Assembly (NCBI GenBank): GCA_023427085.1
Contig: JAEZBO010000189.1
Location: forward strand, 1 to 9,759
Source of the DNA: Pseudomonadota bacterium
GTDB lineage: Bacteria > Pseudomonadota > Gammaproteobacteria > Burkholderiales > Burkholderiaceae_B
Reading direction: 5' to 3'
Length of the DNA stretch: 9,759 bases
In this document: piece by piece, positions 1 through 5,959 of the stretch
Layout: every line of letters starts with the position of its first letter
Numbering within the stretch: the stretch's first letter is position 1
Notes under the pieces: model-generated
Told to the model about the DNA's origin: nothing
Seen by the model: only the letters and a program-made list of their open reading frames with translations
Databases searched by the model: none
Position numbers and translations under genes: made by a program

Positions 1-90
1 CCGCCTCCGCCTCCGCCGCCTCCGCCTCCACCTCCGCCTCCGCCGCCGCCGCCGCCCCCTCCGCCCCCTCCGCCGCCGCCGCCCCCGCCG
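1..90 (+). repeat. Imperfect CCN trinucleotide repeat encoding at least 30 consecutive prolines in TolA
   Basis: All 30 codons are CCN, with CCG and CCT dominating, locally alternating as CCGCCT, and some CCC and one CCA. The tract begins at or before the window edge, so its full length is unknown; it ends at GCG (91-93), followed by two more prolines. It lies between the unseen N-terminal part and the charged helical domain II. The mixed third bases show this is not a pure microsatellite, but the CCG-only stretches inside it could slip in replication in 3-bp steps, keeping frame. Confidence 0.95.
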
Positions 91-939
91 GCGCCGCCCA
101 AGGTCGAGCAGCCCGATCCCGAGATCGCGCTCGAAGAGGCGCGCAAGCGCAAGCAGGCCGAGGAAGAGAAAGCGCGCCAGGCCGCCGAGCTCAAGCGCAA
201 GGAAGCCGAGCGCCTGAAGCAGGAACAGGCCGAGGCCGAAAAGCTCGAACGCGAAAAACTCGAGCAGGAACGCCTGGCGGCCGAGAAGAAGGCCAAGGCC
301 GAGGCTGCCCGCAAGGCCGCCGAGGCCAAGGCCGCCGCCGAGAAGAAGGCGGCACAGGAAAAAGCCGCTGCCGAGAAGGCGGCCGCCGAGAAAGCCGAGG
401 CCGAGAAGGCTGCCGCTGAAAAGGCTGCCGCTGAAAAGGCTGCCGCTGAAAAAGCCGCGGCTGAAAAGAAGGCCGCGCAGGAAAAGGCCGCCGCCGCCAA
501 GAAGGCCGCCGAACAGAAGGCAGCCGCCGAGAAAGCGGCCGCGGCCAAGAAGGCGGCTGCCGAAAAGGATCGCCAGTTGCGCGAAGCCATGCGCGGCGAC
601 GCGCTGGGCGCGGCCGGCCTGCCGGGTGGCACCGCCGACCGCAACCAGGCCGGCGGCGGACGCGACGACGGCTATGCCGGCCGCATCCGGGCGTGCATCC
701 GGCCGGGCGTGTCGTTCCCGACGCCACCGCGCTCGGGCTCGGCGAACCCGACCGCACAATACCGGGTACAGTTACAAAACGACGGGACGGTCTCGGGTGT
801 CACCCTGACCTCGTCCTCCGGCATCTCGGGCTTCGACCGGGCGGTCGAAACGGGCATCCGGCGCTGCACGCCGTTCCCCAAGCCGACCTCGGGCAGTTAT
901 CCGTCCACGATCGACGTCCTCTTCCGCATGTACGACTAG
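1..939 (+). CDS. tolA: TolA, Tol-Pal envelope energy transducer (5' end missing)
   Basis: TolA is the inner-membrane-anchored protein that spans the periplasm and passes proton-motive-force energy from TolQR to TolB and Pal during outer-membrane constriction. The frame is open from base 1 to the TAG at 937-939; the start, N-terminal membrane helix and beginning of the rod lie outside. Codons 1-30 are all proline. Codons 34 to about 200 form the long charged helical domain II, rich in Ala, Lys and Glu, with AAAEK repeats. Codons about 215-312 are the globular C-terminal domain III, with two cysteines (codons 232 and 289) in the RACIRP and RRCTPFP contexts, placed as the conserved disulfide pair of this domain. 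A TonB-like protein is the alternative, but tolB, pal and cpoB follow directly, which settles the identity. It ends 13 nt before tolB, whose Shine-Dalgarno overlaps this stop codon. Confidence 0.96.
   Translation, partial: PPPPPPPPPPPPPPPPPPPPPPPPPPPPPPAPPKVEQPDPEIALEEARKRKQAEEEKARQAAELKRKEAERLKQEQAEAEKLEREKLEQERLAAEKKAKAEAARKAAEAKAAAEKKAAQEKAAAEKAAAEKAEAEKAAAEKAAAEKAAAEKAAAEKKAAQEKAAAAKKAAEQKAAAEKAAAAKKAAAEKDRQLREAMRGDALGAAGLPGGTADRNQAGGGRDDGYAGRIRACIRPGVSFPTPPRSGSANPTAQYRVQLQNDGTVSGVTLTSSSGISGFDRAVETGIRRCTPFPKPTSGSYPSTIDVLFRMYD
409..468 (+). repeat. 15-bp tandem repeat in tolA domain II
   Basis: Four consecutive 15-bp units each encode Ala-Ala-Ala-Glu-Lys. Units 1 and 2 (409-423, 424-438) are identical, unit 3 (439-453) differs only in its last base, and unit 4 (454-468) has two synonymous changes. 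The near identity at DNA level suggests recent in-frame duplication within the helical rod rather than selection on protein alone. Confidence 0.85.
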
Positions 940-942
940 GAG
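938..942 (+). promoter_or_regulatory. Shine-Dalgarno of tolB, overlapping the tolA stop
   Basis: AGGAG begins inside the tolA TAG codon and sits 10 nt before the ATG at 953. It decides the tolB start: the in-frame TTG at 944 is only 1 nt from this site and cannot use it. The overlap with the tolA stop suggests translational coupling of tolA and tolB. Confidence 0.8.
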
Positions 943-952
943 ATTGCAGCTC

Positions 953-2290
953 ATGACCCCCGACACTCGCGCGCGTTCCGCGCGCCTCATCGCACAGGGT
1001 CCGGCGACGCGGCAGACCCTGCTGCGCCTGCTGGCCACCGTGGTGATGCTGGCCGTGGCCGCCCTCATCTGGCGTCCGGCCCATGCGCAGCTGCGTGTGG
1101 ACATTTCCGGTACCGGCGCCCAGCAATATCCGATCGCGGTGGCCGATTTCAGCGGCGATGCCGCCGGCCAGGCCGTCGCCGAAGTGATTCGCGCCGACCT
1201 GACCCGCACCGGGCAGTTCCGCTTGATCAACGCGACCGGCAGCAACCTGAACTCGGAAACCCCGGTGGCCTACGACGACTGGCGCAACCGCGGCGCCGAC
1301 ACGGTGTCCTACGGCAGCATCAGCCGGGGCGCCGATGGCCGCTACGAGATCCGTTTCCGCCTGGCCGACACGGTGCAGCGCGGCCAGCTCGACGGCGTGG
1401 CGTTTTCGGGCACCGAACGCGAACTGCGCCGCATCGCGCACCAGATCGCCGACCGCATCTACGAAAAGATCACCGGCGTGCGGGGCGTGTTCGCGACCCG
1501 CATCGCCTACGTGCTCAAGCAGGGCGGCACCTACGAGCTGCAGATCGCCGATTCGGACGGCCAGAACCCGCAGGTGGCCCTGCGCTCGCGTGAACCGATC
1601 ATCTCGCCGGCCTGGTCGCCGGACGGCTCGCGGCTGGCCTACGTCAGCTTCGAGTCGGGCAAACCTGTTGTTTATTCGCACACGCTTGCAACAAGCCAGC
1701 GCGTTCCTGTTGCGAACTATAAGGGCAACAACTCGGCGCCGGCCTGGTCGCCGGACGGCAGCCAGCTCGCCGTGGTGCTGACCCGCGACGGCCTGTCGCA
1801 GATCTACATGGTGGGCGCCGACGGCCAGAACCTGCGTCGCGTGACGCGTTCTCCTCTGATCGACACCGAACCGGTGTTCTCGCCCGACGGCCGCAGCATC
1901 TATTTCACCAGCGATCGCAGCGGCAGCCCGCAGGTCTATCAGACCGGCCTGGACGGTGGTCAGGCGAACCGCATCACCTTCAATGGCAGTTACAACATTT
2001 CACCGCGGATTTCCCCCGACGGAAAAACCCTGCTGTACGTTAGCCGTAGGGAAGGTACTTTCCGAATCGCATCACTCGATATTGCGTCAGGAAACGAGAA
2101 CCTGTTGACCGAAGGGCCGGACGATCAATCACCCAGTTTCGCGCCCAACGGAATGCAAGTACTATACGCCGCCGTTCAAAACGGGCGCAGTGTGCTGGCC
2201 GGTGTTTCCAGCGATGGAAGAGTCCGCCAGACCCTGTCGGTTCTGAATGGCGAAGTGCGCGAACCCACCTGGGGTCCGTTCACCAAGTAG
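953..2290 (+). CDS. tolB: TolB, periplasmic beta-propeller of the Tol-Pal system
   Basis: TolB is a soluble periplasmic protein that binds Pal and, through its N-terminal region, TolA; TolA pulling on TolB frees Pal to bind peptidoglycan at the division site. From the ATG at 953 the product is 445 aa, a little longer than the usual 430 because the signal peptide has a long, arginine-rich n-region. The hydrophobic core is about residues 26-40, and cleavage is expected after AHA (residue 45), leaving mature QLRVDI. The N-terminal mixed domain runs to about residue 180. The propeller follows, with PD40-type blades SPAWSPDG, APAWSPDG, EPVFSPDG, SPRISPDG, SPSFAPNG and a closing EPTWGPF. Blades 1 and 2 share a 22-bp identical DNA segment (1606-1627 and 1738-1759), 132 bp or 44 codons apart. 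G+C falls to about 53% in 2041-2160, well below the flanks. Confidence 0.97.
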   Translation: MTPDTRARSARLIAQGPATRQTLLRLLATVVMLAVAALIWRPAHAQLRVDISGTGAQQYPIAVADFSGDAAGQAVAEVIRADLTRTGQFRLINATGSNLNSETPVAYDDWRNRGADTVSYGSISRGADGRYEIRFRLADTVQRGQLDGVAFSGTERELRRIAHQIADRIYEKITGVRGVFATRIAYVLKQGGTYELQIADSDGQNPQVALRSREPIISPAWSPDGSRLAYVSFESGKPVVYSHTLATSQRVPVANYKGNNSAPAWSPDGSQLAVVLTRDGLSQIYMVGADGQNLRRVTRSPLIDTEPVFSPDGRSIYFTSDRSGSPQVYQTGLDGGQANRITFNGSYNISPRISPDGKTLLYVSRREGTFRIASLDIASGNENLLTEGPDDQSPSFAPNGMQVLYAAVQNGRSVLAGVSSDGRVRQTLSVLNGEVREPTWGPFTK

Positions 2291-2334
2291 TTACCTGATC
2301 GTGAAAAACGTGTGAGTCTCTTTAAAGGAAAATC

Positions 2335-2850
2335 ATGAGATCGCGCATTGCCAAAAGCCTTACCGTCATCGCTCTGGCGTCCAGCCTGGCCGCTTGCAGC
2401 TCCGTAGACCTGGACGACCAAGCCGGCGCCGGTGGTACGGGCGGCGGCACCGCTGGTACGGGTACCTCGGCCAATTCGGGCCAGATCCTGGACCCCTTCA
2501 ATCCCCAAAGCGTCCTGGCGCAACAGCGTTCGGTCTACTTCGACTACGACAGCTACACGGTCACCGAGCAGTATCGCGGCGTCGTCGAAAACCACGCTCG
2601 CTACCTGACCGGCAACACGCAACAGCGCGTCACCATCGAAGGTAATACCGACGCCCGTGGCGGCGCCGAGTACAACCTGGCGCTGGGCCAGCGCCGCGCC
2701 GATGCCGTGCGCCGCACGCTGACGCTGCTTGGTGTGGGCGATGCCCAGATCGAGACGATCAGCCTCGGTAAGGAAAAGCCCAAGGCCATGGGCAATTCCG
2801 AAGCCGACTACGCTGAAAACCGTCGCGCGGACTTCGTGTATCGCCGCTAA
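2335..2850 (+). CDS. pal: Pal, peptidoglycan-associated outer-membrane lipoprotein
   Basis: Pal is anchored in the inner leaflet of the outer membrane by lipid and binds the diaminopimelate of peptidoglycan; its exchange between TolB and the wall drives outer-membrane invagination. The product is 171 aa, normal for the family. The signal peptide ends in the lipobox LAAC, with the acylated cysteine at residue 21. A Gly/Thr-rich flexible linker covers about residues 31-48. The OmpA-like domain covers about residues 65-171, with NTDARGG and LGQRRAD motifs; D106 and R121 are 15 residues apart, the spacing of the Asp and Arg that hold diaminopimelate in this fold. AAAGGA at 2324-2329 serves the ATG. 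The 44-bp gap after tolB has no terminator, so it is probably co-transcribed with tolB. An intrinsic terminator follows the stop. Confidence 0.98.
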   Translation: MRSRIAKSLTVIALASSLAACSSVDLDDQAGAGGTGGGTAGTGTSANSGQILDPFNPQSVLAQQRSVYFDYDSYTVTEQYRGVVENHARYLTGNTQQRVTIEGNTDARGGAEYNLALGQRRADAVRRTLTLLGVGDAQIETISLGKEKPKAMGNSEADYAENRRADFVYRR

Positions 2851-2868
2851 GACGCTTTGTGGCATGAT

Positions 2869-2918
2869 GCCCGGTACTTCCTGAGCAACAGTGCAGGTCG
2901 TACCGGGCTTTTCTTTTT
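2869..2918 (+). terminator. Intrinsic terminator between pal and cpoB
   Basis: A perfect 9-bp stem, GCCCGGTAC (2869-2877) with GTACCGGGC (2900-2908), is followed at once by TTTTCTTTTT (2909-2918). Inside, after a 2x2 mismatch, CCTG (2880-2883) pairs with CAGG (2894-2897) around a 10-nt loop. The stem plus T-tract is the textbook form. It lies between two genes usually in one operon, so it should lower cpoB expression relative to pal or require a separate cpoB promoter. Confidence 0.85.
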
Positions 2919-2932
2919 GGCAGATATCCACC

Positions 2933-3610
2933 ATGCGCGTTTCCCAAGCTTCCGTGTTCCGCAGCCTGATCGTCGCCGGCACCGCCGCCGTCACGCTGGC
3001 GGGTGCACCGGCCCACGCTTTTTCCGACGACCAGGCGCGCCGCGCCATCCTCGAACTGCGTGAGCAGATCAAGCAGATCAGCGAACAGAACCAGCGGGCC
3101 CGCTTCCAGCTGGCCGACCAGATCGATGCGCTGCAGCTCGAAGTGATGCGGCTGCGCGACCAGGTCGAACAGGCCTCGCGGCCGACCCCGGTGTCGCCGT
3201 CGGGCCAGAGCCCGACCGGTGAGGAAGCCGCCGCCGATCCGCAGGAACAAGCCGCCTACGATGGCGCCATCGACCTGTTCCGCAAGGGCCAGTACAAAGA
3301 AGCCGCCGAATCGCTGGCGGCGTTCGCGACGCTGTATCCGAACAGCGCGCTGGTGCCGACCGCGCAGTTCTACCTGGGCAGCAGCCGCTATGCGCTGAAG
3401 GACTACAAGACCGCGATCAGCGATCTGCAGGCGATGGTCAAGAGCGCGCCCGACAACGCTCGCGCGCCCGATGCGCTGCTGGTCGTGGCGGGCAGCCAGA
3501 TCGAGCTGAACGACCGGGCCGGCGCCAAGACGACGCTGCAACGCATCGTGCAGAACTATCCGTCCACGCCGGCCGCCGAGACCGCCGGCAAGCGCCTGCA
3601 GCTGCTGTAG
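2933..3610 (+). CDS. cpoB: CpoB (YbgF), Tol-Pal associated TPR coiled-coil protein
   Basis: CpoB is a periplasmic protein that in E. coli binds TolA and PBP1B-LpoB and coordinates septal peptidoglycan synthesis with outer-membrane constriction. From the ATG at 2933 the product is 225 aa, close to the family norm of about 250. The signal peptide ends in APAHA, with cleavage expected after residue 29. Residues about 34-82 form the charged trimerising coiled coil (LELREQIKQISEQ to LRDQVEQ). A Pro/Ser/Gly linker covers about 83-102. TPR units cover about 105-223, including YDGAIDLFRKGQYKEAAESL, with repeated YP-N/S and aromatic turns. The start is 14 nt after the T-tract of a terminator, with no good Shine-Dalgarno; an in-frame GTG at 2891 would add 14 residues before the signal peptide and lies inside the hairpin, so I prefer 2933. 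Only 6 bp separate its stop from the convergent transporter gene. Confidence 0.93.
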   Translation: MRVSQASVFRSLIVAGTAAVTLAGAPAHAFSDDQARRAILELREQIKQISEQNQRARFQLADQIDALQLEVMRLRDQVEQASRPTPVSPSGQSPTGEEAAADPQEQAAYDGAIDLFRKGQYKEAAESLAAFATLYPNSALVPTAQFYLGSSRYALKDYKTAISDLQAMVKSAPDNARAPDALLVVAGSQIELNDRAGAKTTLQRIVQNYPSTPAAETAGKRLQLL

Positions 3611-3616
3611 GCCCGC

Positions 3617-4528
3617 TCAGCCGGGCGGCATCAGCCAGATCAACGCGGCCGCGCCGGCCACGATCAGGCTGATGCCGATGCGGTCGCGCACGCTCGAGGC
3701 CTGCGCGAACACCTTGCCCGACAGCCACTGCGCGAACAGCACCTCGACCAGGCCGAGCGTGCGCACGTTGGCCGCCGCGGTCAGCGAAAAACCGATGAAC
3801 CAGCCTTGCGACGCCGCCGCGCCGAGCAGGCCGCCCCAGATCGACACGCGCCAGGCCGCCACGCAGTTGCGCAACAGCGTGCGATCGAACATCACCATCC
3901 AGCCCAGCAGCACGGCGGCTTGCAGAAACAGCGACCACGCCAGCGTCCACGACGCCAGGATCAGGAACGGCGCATCGCCGGACGCCAGCATCGCGCCGCG
4001 AAAACCGACCGCCGACAAGGCAAAGAAGGCGCCCGAGACCACCCCCAGCAGCACCGGCCGCAGGCCGCCATCGGCCAGCAGCGGCGTGCCGGGCTTGACC
4101 GACAGCAGCACCACGCCGACGGTGGCGAGCACGATGGCCAGCAAGGCACCCACGCTGAGCGGATCCCCCAGCACCACGAACGCGAACAGCGCGACCTGGA
4201 TCGGTTCGGTCTTGGTCCACGCGGTGACGACCACGAAGGCGCGCTGGCGCATCGCCGCCAGCATCAGCGCGGTGGCGGCGATCTGGCACAGCGCGCCGCC
4301 CATCACGTGCAGCATGAACGGCAGGTTCGGCATGGGCGGCAACTGGCCGGTCAGCGCGATCGCCGCCCCCAGGAACAGCAGCGCGAACGGAAAGCCGTAC
4401 AGAAAGCGCACCTGCGTCGCGCCCAGCGTGCCCAGGCGTTCGGTCAGGCTGCGCTGCACGGCGTTGCGGCCGGCCTGCGCCGCGGCGGCGAACAAGGTCG
4501 CGGGTATCCAGATCCAGGCGGGGTCCAT
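3617..4528 (-). CDS. EamA/DMT-family inner-membrane transporter
   Basis: The product is 303 aa, the usual length for the drug/metabolite transporter superfamily with ten predicted membrane helices in two EamA halves. Alternating hydrophobic segments run through the protein, for example residues 44-60, 71-92, 110-120, 126-143, 157-175, 187-212 and 282-300. The segment TKTEPIQVALFAFVVLGDPLS (about residues 105-125) matches the end of the first EamA repeat, with its typical P..V.L.....LG. The GLVEVLFAQWLSGKVF segment is the equivalent in the second half. The start is the ATG at 4528-4526, with AGGAG (4540-4536) 7 nt upstream; the frame stays open much further upstream but that part is not protein-like. 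The substrate cannot be told from sequence; known relatives export amino acids or metabolites. It is divergent from an XRE-cupin regulator, which probably controls it. It is convergent with cpoB without room for a terminator. Confidence 0.9.
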   Translation of the reverse strand: MDPAWIWIPATLFAAAAQAGRNAVQRSLTERLGTLGATQVRFLYGFPFALLFLGAAIALTGQLPPMPNLPFMLHVMGGALCQIAATALMLAAMRQRAFVVVTAWTKTEPIQVALFAFVVLGDPLSVGALLAIVLATVGVVLLSVKPGTPLLADGGLRPVLLGVVSGAFFALSAVGFRGAMLASGDAPFLILASWTLAWSLFLQAAVLLGWMVMFDRTLLRNCVAAWRVSIWGGLLGAAASQGWFIGFSLTAAANVRTLGLVEVLFAQWLSGKVFAQASSVRDRIGISLIVAGAAALIWLMPPG

Positions 4529-4651
4529 GGCCAATCTCCTGCGGGCCGCGCACGCCCGGTGCGGCGCGCTGTCGGCGGGGCCTGCGCGCTGACGCGTCCG
4601 GCCACCAAGCCTCGCACTGTATGCCCACCCGGGCCCGCCCGGACGTCCAAG

Positions 4652-4681
4652 TTGACACACTGTGTCCTGCAAGAGGATAGT
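4652..4681 (+). promoter_or_regulatory. Candidate promoter of the XRE-cupin gene
   Basis: TTGACA (4652-4657) is a perfect -35 box. An 18-bp spacer leads to GATAGT (4676-4681), which matches 4 of 6 bases of the -10 consensus. If used, transcription would start at about 4688, the A of the ATG, giving a leaderless message. This conflicts with the usable AGAGGA Shine-Dalgarno at 4672-4677, so the true promoter could lie further upstream. Confidence 0.4.
4654..4666. promoter_or_regulatory. Palindrome GACACA-C-TGTGTC, candidate operator
   Basis: A perfect 6-1-6 inverted repeat lies in the 159-bp spacer between the divergent EamA and XRE genes, overlapping the TTGACA box. Size and symmetry suit a dimeric XRE-type HTH protein. 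Binding here could repress the regulator's own gene and affect the transporter on the other strand. The link to this particular regulator is inferred from position only. Confidence 0.55.
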
Positions 4682-4687
4682 GGCGCG

Positions 4688-5245
4688 ATGGTCATCGACC
4701 TCCCCTCTCGCCTCAAGACCCTGCGCCGCCAACACCAGCTGTCGCTGGCGGGCCTGGCGCTGCGCACCGGGCTGACGCGCAGCTATCTGTCCAAGCTCGA
4801 ACGCGGTGTCAGCCGGCCGTCGGCCGCCAGCGCCGACAAGCTCGCGACCGCCTACGGCCTGACGGTCGACCAGCTGACCGGCAGCGGTCCCGAAGGCCTG
4901 GACGAGGTGGTCAGCATCGTGCGCGCCAACGAACGCAAGCCGCTGGTCAGGCTGGGCACCGCGCTGGGTTATTCGTATCAGGCGCTGGCCGGCAAGCGCC
5001 GGGTGCGCTCGATGCAGCCGGTGCTGGTGGTGCCGCCGCGCGACTTCCCGGCCCGCCAGGCCGCCTCGCCGCATTCGGGCGAAGAGTTCGTGCTGGTGCT
5101 GTCGGGCGCGGTCGAGATGGTGGTCGGCAGCCGCAGCCTGCGGCTCGATACCGGCGACTCGGTGTATTTCGACGCGACGCTGCACCATCGCATGCGCACC
5201 GTCAGCCAGCGCGACGCCGAAGTGCTGGTGGTCGCGTCGCGCTAG
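4688..5245 (+). CDS. XRE-family regulator with C-terminal cupin domain
   Basis: The product is a 185-aa DNA-binding regulator. Residues 8-63 are an XRE (lambda Cro/CI) HTH: RLKTLRRQHQLSLAGLALRTG, then TRSYLSKLERGVSRPS as the recognition helix and following turn. After a linker, about residues 108-183 form a cupin_2 sensor: HSGEEFVLVLSGAVEMVVG and DTGDSVYFDATLHHRM. H129, E133 and H167 could be metal or ligand contacts, but motif 1 lacks the full HxH and motif 2 lacks the usual PxG, so metal binding is uncertain. The ATG at 4688 has AGAGGA 10 nt upstream. The frame is open for 880 bases before it, but that part is antisense to the transporter and low in complexity. Members of this family sense small molecules and control nearby transport or catabolic genes, fitting its divergent position to the EamA gene. 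Its TAG abuts the stop of the next, convergent gene with no spacer. Confidence 0.9.
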   Translation: MVIDLPSRLKTLRRQHQLSLAGLALRTGLTRSYLSKLERGVSRPSAASADKLATAYGLTVDQLTGSGPEGLDEVVSIVRANERKPLVRLGTALGYSYQALAGKRRVRSMQPVLVVPPRDFPARQAASPHSGEEFVLVLSGAVEMVVGSRSLRLDTGDSVYFDATLHHRMRTVSQRDAEVLVVASR

Positions 5246-5941
5246 CTACCAGGCGCTGCGCGAGGTGTGCAGCATGTGCAGCGTGATCTTCTGCACCTCG
5301 GCGCGGCTCAGCTCGATATGCGCCTTCAGCAGCCGGCGCGCCTGATCGGCGCGGCGCGTCAGCAGCGCGCGCAGGATCGCCGCGTGCTCGTCGTAGGTGG
5401 CGGTCACGCGCGCGCCCTGCGTGAAGTCGAGCCGGCGCAGGATGCGGATCTTTTCGGTGACCTCGACATGCATGCGGGCCATCTCGGCATTGCCGGTGGC
5501 CGCCACCAGCCGGCAATGGAAGGCCTCGTCGTGGCGCGACACCAGCGCGCCGTCGCTCAGCCGCTGCGCCGGCGGCACCAGCCAGAAGTCGGCCAGTTCG
5601 CGCAGCGCGTCCGGCGCATCCGGTCCCACGTGCGCGCACAGCCGGTCGACCGCGGCCAGCTCGAGCACGATGCGCACGTCGTACAGCGCGTCGAAATGCG
5701 CGAAGTCGAAGGGCCGCACCTGCCAGCCGTTGCGCAGGTGCACCATCACAAAACCTTCGCGCTCGAGCCGGTAGAGCGCCTGGCGCACCGGCGTGCGGCT
5801 GGCGCCGCTGCGCGCGACCACGTCGGCCTCGGTGAAGCGGTCGCCGGGCAGCAGCCGGTAGCCGAACAGGTCGTCCTTGAGCTGGGCGTAGACCTGGTCG
5901 GCCAGGGTATCGGGGCGTGCCATGGTGTCGACGGGCGTCAT
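5246..5941 (-). CDS. GntR-family regulator, FadR/FCD subfamily
   Basis: The product is 231 aa. Residues about 11-75 form the GntR winged helix: LADQVYAQLKDDLF, then RFTEADVVARSGASRTPVRQALYRLEREGFV. Residues about 82-215 form the all-helical FCD effector domain. D138 and H142 (in HDEAFHCRL), H186 (in YDEHAAIL) and H208 (in KAHIEL) reproduce the Asp-x3-His...His...His metal site of FCD proteins, which often bind carboxylate ligands; allophanate or a related acid is a reasonable guess. It starts 18 nt after the atzF stop and is probably in the same operon, as an autoregulated local regulator. Neither ATG 5941 nor the in-frame ATG 5923 has a clear Shine-Dalgarno, so the start is uncertain by six codons and coupling to atzF is possible. 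A palindrome of the kind this subfamily binds precedes atzF. Confidence 0.92.
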   Translation of the reverse strand: MTPVDTMARPDTLADQVYAQLKDDLFGYRLLPGDRFTEADVVARSGASRTPVRQALYRLEREGFVMVHLRNGWQVRPFDFAHFDALYDVRIVLELAAVDRLCAHVGPDAPDALRELADFWLVPPAQRLSDGALVSRHDEAFHCRLVAATGNAEMARMHVEVTEKIRILRRLDFTQGARVTATYDEHAAILRALLTRRADQARRLLKAHIELSRAEVQKITLHMLHTSRSAW

Positions 5942-5959
5942 GCCGCGGGCCGCTGCGCG

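Noticed and set aside
944..952. TTG at 944 as the tolB start
   Set aside because: Only 1 nt after the AGGAG site; the ATG at 953 has correct spacing.
800..1681. 293-codon minus-strand open frame opposite tolB
   Set aside because: Shadow of a certain tolB in G+C-rich DNA; no recognisable domain and no Shine-Dalgarno context of note.
2105..2168. TTGACC and TATACG boxes in tolB as a pal promoter
   Set aside because: The boxes are not at a workable spacing, and no better pair was found; kept only as a reason to map starts in the G+C dip.
3611..3626. GCCCG-CTCAGC-CGGGC hairpin at the end of cpoB as a terminator
   Set aside because: Only 5 bp of stem, no T-tract on either strand, and the hairpin enters the coding end of the EamA gene.
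3806..4687. Long open plus-strand extension upstream of the XRE gene (294 extra codons)
   Set aside because: It is antisense to a clear membrane transporter, is a low-complexity run of Arg, Gln, His and Ala, and the XRE domain begins at the normal distance from the ATG at 4688, which has its own Shine-Dalgarno.
4529..5188. Minus-strand open extension upstream of the EamA gene
   Set aside because: It is antisense to the XRE-cupin gene and not protein-like, and the ATG at 4528 has an excellent AGGAG site and gives the standard 303-aa length.
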